DNA from: Coccinella septempunctata
Lineage: Eukaryota > Arthropoda > Insecta > Coleoptera > Coccinellidae
Direction of reading: 5' to 3'
DNA length: 64,000 nt
Assembly (NCBI RefSeq): GCF_907165205.1
Contig: NC_058193.1
Coordinates: 32,067,521-32,131,520, forward strand
Below, piece by piece: positions 59,401 to 64,000 of this stretch. Every line of letters starts with the position of its first letter. Position 1 is the stretch's first letter. The position numbers were made by a program, and so were the translations under genes. The notes beneath the pieces are model-generated. The model did no database searches. It was not told where the DNA came from and saw nothing but the letters and a program-made list of their open reading frames with translations.

Positions 59401-61135
59401 TCAATGAAAAAATCAATTTTCATACGAAAACTGACACTCTATGAAAGCGAGAAGGCAATAAAAAAAATGTTTTACAATAGGTAGAAACCATATAGGTTTG
59501 AACTATCTTCGTTATTACGCTGACAGAATAATTTTTTTAATGTCGTCTGCAGTAGTATATCAAAGAGAGTTCTTCCTCACTTTTTGATATAACGTCACAA
59601 TTCGAAATACGAGGATATAATATATTGAAAAATTCTTAGCCAACTATAGAACCAAACAAAATTTCAATGTCAAAATATTTTATTACTCAACATATTTTCC
59701 TCTTAATTGGATACATTTATTACAGCGGACCTGCAACGTCTCTGGACCTTTAAAAAAAATGCTTGCTCTGCAAATCAGACTTTTTAAACATTTTTTCTGT
59801 TGAGGAAAGAAATGATAGTCGGATGGAGCCAAATCACGAATTTTTTGCATGACAACATAAGATTTGTGTGCAGGGGCATTGTCCTGCAAAAACAAAACAC
59901 CTTTGGATAGCTTTCCGCGTCTTTTCTCTTTAATTTTTCCCCTAGAGTGGTCAGTAATGTTGAATATTAATCTCCGCTTATTCTTCTACCCTTATCCAAC
60001 GAATCAATCATGATTAACTCCATGGCAATCCCAAAAAACAGAAGCAAGAACTTTTCCAGCAGATTTTTGGACACGAAACTTCTTAGGTCTTGGAGAACCA
60101 GAGTGTCACCATTCCATCAATTGTTGCTTTGTTTCTGGATCGTAGAAATGTACCCAAGTCTCATCCATAGTAACAATTCGGTTAAAGAAGTCTACATCGT
60201 TTTCAAATCGAGCACAGATCGAACGCGATGCTTCTACCCTTGCTCTACGCTTTTGGTCAACATTCAAACATTTGGGGATTCATTTTGCAGCAATTTTTCT
60301 CATGTCCAAATTGACGTGAACTATATGATGAACGCGTTCGTATGAAATATTCAGTGCTTCAGATATCCGTTTTAGCCCAATTCGTCGACGGTCTGATAAA
60401 ATCATGTCATGAACTGCATCGATATTTTTGGGGACTGACACAGAAACTGGCCTTCCCGATCGATCATTTTCAATGGAAAATTTACCACTTTTGAAGCTTG
60501 CAGTCCAATTTCTCACGGTCACATACGAAGGACATCGATCACCAAGGACATTAAGCATATCTTCGTAAATCTGCTGATTTTCACAATTTCGGTGGACATC
60601 TTTTTTCTTTCAATTTATTGCGTAACTCTGGTTTACTTTTTTGACCTCAAACATCACACTGACACTTCTAATGAGTTATTGTTCGTTGCTATGGTAACGC
60701 AATATTTTTTTTATGCATGAAACTGGTCTAGGCTACCTAGATATCAATACATCCTCGTATATGGCTGGCATAATCTCAGAATTGCAATAATGAATTAGTG
60801 AGCGCGTGAAAAAGCCACATTATTTTTTTGTCAAGGAATCACCTGTAAAATTTTTTCGCAACTGTATATTTAGCGCCTGTATATTCAGTATTTTTCAATA
60901 TAATCGAACAAAATGTAACACAGAAGACTTTTAAGAGAATAATGACATATTTTCGTGTCTTCTGGATTCATTTTCGAGCTAAACAAGCAAATATTGATGA
61001 AAATCCCAAAGGGTACTTACGGTGAATCGCCTACACCAGACCGAAAGCCATTTTATGTCCCTGATTCTCTTGCCGCCAGGCAGTCTGAGGATCACATCAG
61101 TATTATTGTAAGCCTTCAACACCGGGGGATCCCTG
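41479..61135 (-). CDS. Skeletor: Skeletor-like DM13/DOMON protein, ten coding exons (5' incomplete)
   Basis: Minus-strand exons: 61135-61021, 48456-48238, 47887-47687, 46526-46506, 45764-45588, 45413-45184, 44605-44394, 43022-42754, 42020-41805, 41658-41479. All phases agree; about 613 residues. The end of a first DM13 domain (LRLPGGKRIRDIKWLSVWC) is followed by a second (ILDAKTFYIPNLHYDGAGPD, AYFWVGNG, YDVDWLAVWC, NFGHVMIP). Then come the linker PPWWYNP and a DOMON domain (EFLDKRLQVNWE, EDQYVAFGLSG, CDGKSGVCPDERIGGRNDV, SVIAAFGPLNSR). The cupredoxin-like C-terminal part has ERGQTYTFIVEGGND, KYHPFYISDSPEGG and CYTHNNLGWKIKVV. DOMON domains bind haem or sugar. Drosophila Skeletor was described as a chromosomal/spindle-matrix protein, but this architecture is typical of secreted or membrane proteins. 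The first listed exon could also start at 61132. Signal peptide and first DM13 start should lie beyond 61.2 kb. Intron 1 is 12.6 kb and full of repeats. Confidence 0.92.
42069..42651. mobile_element. MITE-like element with CAGGGTGAGTCTTTGA ends, copy 1
   Basis: The element has inverted ends CAGGGTGAGTCTTTGACTCG and CGAATCAAAGACTCACCCTG, flanked by TA on both sides (42067-42068, 42652-42653), and is 583 bp long. It sits in the Skeletor intron between the exons at 42754 and 42020. No ORF is present. An inverted, one-end-truncated copy lies at about 52615-53023, with fragments near 48040-48130 and 53040-53130. Confidence 0.88.
43157..44334. mobile_element. TIR element with GTCGGTTGGCCATG ends, copy 1
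   Basis: The ends are TTTTGCAGTCGGTTGGCC on the left and the inverted GGTCAACCGAGTGCCAAAA on the right. Nearly the whole Skeletor intron 43023-44393 consists of this element of about 1.18 kb. A short coding-like stretch around 43480-43570 (STIRKIVNEEND, FPSIGRPKK) looks like a decayed transposase N-terminal region. The copy at 53519-56282 is colinear apart from one large insertion; this copy keeps the empty site at 43911-43916. Confidence 0.82.
45765..46505 (-). other. Skeletor intron next to the micro-exon
   Basis: AT-rich intron of 741 bp; no repeat or gene recognised. Confidence 0.5.
46506..46526 (-). other. Skeletor: Skeletor 21-nt micro-exon encoding PPWWYNP
   Basis: A perfect acceptor (TTTTTGCAG) and donor (GTAAGTATG) flank exactly 21 nt, which encode seven residues in phase 0 between ...TKIS and TSTSPKP.... 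The PPWWYNP linker between the second DM13 and DOMON domains fits what I remember of insect Skeletor proteins. The exon is too short for ORF-based methods to find. Confidence 0.82.
46527..47686 (-). other. Skeletor intron with a frame-breaking decoy exon
   Basis: A 16-nt segment near 47333-47348 is framed by acceptor-like TTCCACAG and donor-like GTAAGTTG on the minus strand. Using it would break the reading frame, so it is not included in the gene. The rest is AT-rich intron. Confidence 0.4.
48040..48140 (-). repeat. Fragment of the CAGGGTGAGTC MITE
   Basis: The plus strand reads TTTTATCAGGGCTCAATGGG and then TTCTTTTGACCTCAAGAATC, colinear with the end region of the element at 52.6-53.0 kb but without a terminal repeat. 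It lies in the Skeletor intron between the exons at 48238 and 47887. Confidence 0.7.
48721..49498 (-). pseudogene. LINE reverse-transcriptase C-terminal fragment
   Basis: On the minus strand, the post-RT region reads YLGSFINTRANLDAEIHKRI, FPTLLYGSESWT and then TRARLRWSGHILRMQDTRLP. It finishes with a Cys/His finger, SPECGRICWSRLGLFSHRRA, and a stop at 48721-48723. The finger pattern is typical of the C-terminus of several non-LTR retrotransposon families. A stop near 49432 and frameshifts near 49130 and 48915 inactivate it. The upstream end at about 49498 runs into the tandem duplication. The clade is not assigned. Confidence 0.85.
49420..50935. repeat. Tandem duplication, unit about 0.63 kb, 2.4 copies
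   Basis: The marker GCTCGACCTA occurs at 49421, 50044 and 50681, giving spacings of 623 and 637 bp. Each full unit starts with about 75 bp of LINE sequence and continues with about 550 bp of unrelated DNA (landmarks AAAGTCAACCGTTCT, GGCATGAATCAATTTGCAG, CTTTCAAGGCCAGAGTTGGC). The third copy lacks the middle part and ends near 50935. The duplication therefore postdates the LINE insertion. Confidence 0.88.
51080..51550. promoter_or_regulatory. CpG-dense island inside Skeletor intron 1
   Basis: This block has many CpG dinucleotides and high GC in an AT-rich intron (for example TTCGCGCGCAGGTCGATACC near 51240 and AACGCCGAAATCGGCG near 51216). It includes AGCCATTTTGGGGGCG, with a GCCAT core as in Pho/YY1 sites. 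Short reverse ORFs cover it but resemble nothing. A conserved regulatory element or alternative Skeletor promoter is plausible; a GC-rich transposon fragment is the alternative. Confidence 0.4.
51733..52485 (+). pseudogene. LINE reverse-transcriptase fragment with altered active site
   Basis: The same LINE family as 48.7-49.5 kb, in the opposite orientation. Motif A (FDSMNRRALWKIM) starts about 51738. GIKQGCVLAPLLFNIF follows, then the active-site box LQYADNCALIA near 52060, where the canonical second Asp of YADD is Asn. DLGLRLNIDKTEILV and YLGSFINTRANLDTEI follow. After RVFQNP there is a stop, then a deletion that jumps to the end of the protein (NWEQLALNSSQWRS). A frameshift separates motif A from the rest. 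It is inactive. Confidence 0.87.
52615..53023. mobile_element. MITE-like element with CAGGGTGAGTC end, copy 2 (inverted, truncated)
   Basis: The right end, GAGACTCACCCTG at 53023, and the adjacent segments match the left half of the 42.1-kb copy in reverse complement (TTTTTCAACAGCCTGTAT, GGTCAAAAG region). The other end lacks its terminal repeat. It abuts the LINE relic with about 130 bp between them. Confidence 0.8.
53040..53130. repeat. Extra fragment of the CAGGGTGAGTC MITE
   Basis: CTTTTTATCAGAGCCGATTC followed by TTCGACCTCAAGAAGCTACT repeats, in the same orientation, part of copy 2 just to its left, without a terminal repeat. Confidence 0.65.
54294..55844. mobile_element. Minisatellite-bearing insertion with CCCAGCAAACAC ends
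   Basis: The boundaries are defined by comparison with the empty site in the paralogous element (TAATTATATCTG at 43909-43920). The insert starts CCCAGCAAACACTGAAATGCAG and ends with the inverse, CTGTATTTTGTGTTTGTTGGG; TA lies on both sides. Inside are a left array (54300-54720) with a period of about 45 bp, a non-repetitive core (about 54720-55290), and a right array of period 61 bp (55300-55765). No ORF of substance exists, so it is non-autonomous. Confidence 0.82.
55300..55765 (+). repeat. Minisatellite, 61-bp unit, about 7.5 copies
   Basis: The unit contains ATGCAGTCACTGTACATC, AAAAACTGC, TTTTGAAAATGCAG and AATTATCAATACAGAAACT. Starts of GAAACT at 55321, 55382 and 55443 give an exact period of 61 bp. 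The copies are nearly identical, implying recent expansion or homogenisation. The 61- and 112-codon ORFs across it are artefacts of the repeat. Confidence 0.92.
56283..57276. other. Skeletor intron 1 between TIR element and mariner copy 3
   Basis: No repeat, gene or RNA structure is recognised in this stretch; moderately AT-rich with short overlapping ORFs only. Confidence 0.35.
57277..58057 (-). mobile_element. Mariner relic, copy 3 (reverse, 5' end missing)
   Basis: It starts at the right terminal repeat (CGAGGATATATTGCAAAATT after TA at 57275-57276) and reads on the minus strand. The longest frame, 57342-57932, contains QDNAPAHKS, HPPYSPDLASSDYHLFPQL and the C-terminus CIQLRGEYVE. Upstream a frameshift separates it from the DETW region, and at about 58057 homology stops just after the Trp codon that is mutated in two other copies but intact here. 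The helix-turn-helix region and left terminal repeat are missing. Confidence 0.9.
58058..58185. repeat. Fragment with TACAGGGTGTTTCC end abutting mariner copy 3
   Basis: On the minus strand the end reads TATACAGGGTGTTTCCAAAT at about 58170. This is the same TACAGGGTG-type terminus seen in the fold-back and MITE elements here, but with a different interior. It directly joins the broken mariner end, suggesting the mariner was cut by insertion or recombination. Confidence 0.5.
58186..59609. other. Skeletor intron 1 between mariner copies 3 and 4
   Basis: No gene or clear repeat is recognised; a 72-aa reverse ORF at 58621-58839 has no family features. Confidence 0.35.
59610..60757 (-). mobile_element. 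Mariner element, copy 4 (reverse, both ends present)
   Basis: Both termini are present: CGAGGATATAATATATTG at 59610 and the inverted CATCCTCG at 60757, with TA on each side. At 1148 bp it is about 0.1 kb shorter than copy 1 because of internal deletions. Confidence 0.92.
59683..60599 (-). pseudogene. Degenerate mariner transposase, copy 4
   Basis: The start codon (60599, MSTEIVKI) is present, unlike copy 1, but about 60 bp of the N-terminal region after it are deleted. The helix-turn-helix part follows at 60558-60280 and ends in TGA at the Trp codon that is TAG in copy 1. Downstream are frameshifts, and the C-terminal part (59895-59683) has lost the segment between the RDL and APSD residues and another after LKSL. 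It cannot be functional. Confidence 0.88.
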
Positions 61136-61199
61136 CTGGAACAAAAGAGAGATTTCCTAGAGAAAAAATTGAATAAACGCCGTATTTTCGCGAAACAGA

Positions 61200-61440
61200 T
61201 CAATTTAACGGCCTGTTGAGGTGGTAAGTCTGAGAGGGGCGGCTGTATATCGTTATTACTTCAACCACGATTGAATTTCGGGGTGGCTTACGACGAAGGG
61301 GGACGGGGATATCCACATACGGGAGGAGACGGGCCCTGCGATCAACCCCAAGGCACAACCGATGACACGGGGATATCGAACCTCGAACAGGGGGGTATCT
61401 GGGAGAATCAGGTTAAGGGATGATGATTTTATTTCCTTCT
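61200..61440. other. GC-rich block just upstream of a Skeletor exon
   Basis: GC and CpG content is high between 61235 and 61430 (CGACGAAGGGGGACGGGG, GAGGAGACGGGCCCTGCG). The block lies about 100-300 bp upstream, on the Skeletor strand, of the exon at 61135-61021. A reverse-strand 62-aa ORF here has no recognisable domain. It could be a regulatory block or part of a repeat; undecided. Confidence 0.3.
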
Positions 61441-61479
61441 TCAAATATGAATGAGTTTTCCTCCAAAAAATATAGCATA

Positions 61480-61594
61480 GGTATATTGCAATCTTAAAGA
61501 TAAATCTATTTATCTTATATCAACTAACACCTTGCGAAATTTCACATATAAAATTATGTCCCCACCCCAACATCACTCCTGGAACCGCCACTAC
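61480..61594 (-). repeat. hAT-like terminal segment next to the satellite
   Basis: Read on the minus strand it begins AGTGGCGGTTCCAGGAGTG at 61594 and continues leftwards, matching the plus strand at 30704-30790 with moderate divergence. It abuts the satellite without a gap. Confidence 0.6.
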
Positions 61595-63140
61595 ACCGAG
61601 GTCGATGAAACTTCGAAATGTCACCAGAAGGTGGCTCTTTTAGAATATGTATCACATTTGGATCTACGATGATTTTTCTGGAAGTTACACGCGTCGAAAA
61701 GTTTTCGAAAAGATGGGTTCAGTTAAAAATTCGTCAAGACCGAACGGTTGCTCCGAGATGGATGAAATTCTCAGATTTATTACTAGAAGAGTTGCTCTTT
61801 CAGAATATGTATCAGATTTCCATCTACGGTGGCTTTTATCGAGAGATAAACGACTCGAAAGCTGACCTTCGAAAAATCCTGAAAAAGATGGGTTCAGTTA
61901 AAAATTCGTCAAGACCGAACGGTTGCGCCGAGATGGATGAAATTCTAGATTTATTACTAGAAAGGTTGCTCTTTCAGAATATGTATCACATTTCCATCTA
62001 CGGTTACTTTTATCAAGAGATAAACGATTCGAAAGTTGACCTTCAAAAAATCCTGAAAAAGATGGGTTCAGTTAAAAATTCGTCAAGAATGGTTCAGTTA
62101 AAAATTCGTCAAGATCGAACGGTTACGCCGAGATGGATTAAATTCTCAGATTTATAACTAGACGAGTTGTTCTTTCAGAATATGTATCACATTTCCATCT
62201 ACGGTTACTTTTATCGAGAGATAAACGACTCGAAAGCTGACCTTCGAAAAATCCTAAAAAAGATGGGTTCAGTTAAAGATTCGTCAAGACCGAACGGTTG
62301 CGCCGAGATGAATGAAATTCTCAGATTTATCACTAGAAGAGTTGCTCTTTCAGAATATGTATCATGTTTCCATCTACAGTTACTTTTATTGAAAGATAAA
62401 TGACTCGAAAGTTGACCTTCGAAAAATCCTGAAAAAGATTAGGGTTCAGTTAAAAATTCGTCAAGATCGAGATGGATGAAATTCTCAGATTTATTACTAG
62501 AAGAGTTGCTCTTTCAGAATATGTATCACATTTCCATCTGGGGTTACTTTAATTGAGAGATAAACGACTCGAAAGCTGACCTTCGAAAAATCCTGAAAAA
62601 GATGGGTTCTGCTAAAAATTCGTCAAGACCGAACGGTTGCGCCGAGATTAATGAAATTCTCAGATTTATTACTAAAACAGTTGCTCTTTCGGAATATGTA
62701 TCACATCTCCATCTACAGTTACTTTTATTGAGAGATAAACGACTCGAAAGCTGACCTTCGAAAAATCCTGAAAAAAAGGGTTCAGTTGAAAATTCGTCAA
62801 GAATGGTTCAGTTAAAAATTCGTCAAGATCGAACGGTTACGCCGAGATGGATTAAATTCTCAGATTTATAACTAGACGAGTTGTTCTTTCAGAATATGTA
62901 TCACATTTCCATCTACGGTTACTTTTATCGAGAGATAAACGCCTCGAAATCTGACCTTCGAAAAATCCTGAAAAAAGATGGATTCAGTTAAAAATTCGTC
63001 AAGACCAACGGTTGCGCCGAGATGGATGAAATTCTCAGATTTATTACTAGAAGAGTTGCTCTTTCAGAATATGTATCACAGTTCCTTCTACGGTTACTTT
63101 TATTGGGAGATAAATGACTCGAAAGCTATGTGAAGTTGGC
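61595..63140 (+). repeat. Satellite array, unit about 175 bp, nine units
   Basis: The landmark GTTGCTCTTTCAGAATATG or a variant recurs at about 61631, 61791, 61965, 62166, 62341, 62505, 62680, 62880 and 63055. Most spacings are 160-175 bp; two are about 200 bp. The long units contain a 26-bp internal duplication (AATGGTTCAGTTAAAAATTC) together with the variant ACTAGACGAGTTGTTC, at 62080-62175 and again at 62800-62890. That is a higher-order period of about 715 bp, four units. A 179-codon ORF across it is an artefact. A further half unit lies at 63480-63562. Confidence 0.9.
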
Positions 63141-63176
63141 ACGCCCAAATGAAAAGTCTTAAACCAAAATTTCAGG

Positions 63177-63372
63177 ATCGTTTGTCCATCGTAGGTCCAT
63201 GTTTGTCCACTCTTTTTTTCATTTGTCCACGCACCGTTTGAGAGATATGGAAAAATAAAATTTTTCGGTTTATTTTCTGAGCGGGTCACCCAAATTGCGA
63301 AAACGATGGTAAATATCGTTTGTCCAACGTTAGTCCACTTTTGTCCACCCAATTACTTCATTTGTCCACCCA
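63177..63372. repeat. Duplicated TTTGTCCAC-rich segment
   Basis: A segment with repeated TTTGTCCA motifs occurs at 63177-63235 and again at 63315-63372, period about 138 bp. The sequence between them is unrelated. It interrupts the satellite, which resumes at 63480. Confidence 0.65.
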
Positions 63373-63562
63373 CAGAACCATAGAAATCAATCTTTGAAAC
63401 TTTCGGGAAGTGTAAAACTAGAACGGTACCTGGACAAATGAAAAAAAAAGGGTTAACAAACAACCCCCGATATTTTTGTTTCAAAATTCGAAAAATCCTG
63501 AAAAATATGCGGTCAGTTAAAAATTCGTCAAGACAGAACGGTAGCACCGTGGTCGATGAAAT

Positions 63563-64000
63563 TTGAATGTTTGCGGTGGGTCAGGTGGGCGGTGTAATTG
63601 CTGTGATATTGTAGGCAAGACATATTTGGTACAATTTTGATCTGGAGAGGCAGTGGGTCAATCCATTCGATTAATGCCAAGCATTTCTATGCGGTAACAG
63701 AAATTGTTGACAGAGGTTGCCGCAACAAACAATAATAGGTTGTAGCTCTGGCTCTTCCATCTCCCTGAGTATGTGCAGCACTTCCACTAGTGCTAAAAAG
63801 ATTCCACGCTCAACTGAACAAAGTTTGCTGAACCCAGAGACGGTTGAAACTTCTTTTTGTTGACCACCTACTAATTTTAGCTAAAGGGCCGGTTCGGCCC
63901 TGTCTCCTAAACGGCAGATCCGCAGAGGGAAATCTAGAGGGCGGCCACCGCCCCCCCTGTGAGGGTCTATTTCGATTGTGATGATCAAGTCAGCTTAACG
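63563..64000. other. Right edge, unassigned, GC-rich towards the end
   Basis: No coding exon is recognised. GC content rises after 63880 (AAAGGGCCGGTTCGGCCC, a short palindrome, then GGCGGCCACCGCCCCCCC). It may be part of a repeat or of a Skeletor upstream exon region; I cannot tell. Confidence 0.3.

Noticed and set aside
61618..62157. 179-codon ORF in the satellite
   Set aside because: It is a repeat of the same roughly 58-codon stretch caused by units of about 175 bp; the frame breaks at the 200-bp variant. It is not a gene.
1..64000. Search for tRNA, rRNA, CRISPR or bacterial operon features
   Set aside because: None was seen. No cloverleaf with A/B boxes was recognised by eye and no short regularly spaced direct repeats with unique spacers occur; the repeats present are transposon- or satellite-type.

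Overview
The window is nuclear DNA from an insect. It is AT-rich and intron-rich, with GT-AG splice sites and AATAAA polyadenylation signals, and its proteins match arthropod families: HECW-type HECT ligase, Skeletor, singles-bar-like MARVEL proteins and clarin. It also carries degenerate DD34D mariner copies and many small inverted-repeat elements ending in TACAGGGTG. A beetle is my best guess, but nothing here fixes the order. There are no bacterial operons, CRISPR arrays, rRNA genes or recognisable tRNA genes.

Layout. 1-5.9 kb (+): last five coding exons of a HECW-type HECT E3 ligase, with a dead mariner in the intron before the catalytic-cysteine exon. 8.2-10.4 kb (-): complete three-exon BTB-BACK-Kelch gene. 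15.1-34.2 kb (+): three tandem four-TM MARVEL genes sharing one exon plan (four coding exons, all introns phase 0 at matching places). The first holds a coiled-coil gene on the opposite strand and a small ORF in its 8.4-kb first intron. The third, probably singles bar, holds a complete PBK/TOPK-like kinase gene on the same strand in its second intron. 38.5-39.7 kb (+): clarin-like four-TM gene. 41.5-61.1 kb (-): ten coding exons of Skeletor (DM13-DM13-DOMON plus a C-terminal cupredoxin-like part), including a 21-nt micro-exon. Its N-terminal exons are probably beyond 64 kb.

The 12.6-kb Skeletor intron (48.5-61.0 kb) is a repeat store. It has two LINE reverse-transcriptase fragments in opposite orientation, a 0.63-kb tandem duplication, a CpG-dense island, a terminal-inverted-repeat element itself split by a 1.55-kb minisatellite-bearing element, and two mariner relics. 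From 61.6 kb on lies a satellite of about 175-bp units with a higher-order period; a short inverted relative sits at 30.7-31.5 kb.

Functionally the genes are unrelated neighbours: two ubiquitin-ligase components, membrane four-TM proteins, a mitotic-type kinase and an extracellular or matrix redox-like protein. The MARVEL trio is the only true gene cluster. Exon boundaries were read by eye from splice consensus, reading-frame continuity and remembered family resemblance; no alignment was run.
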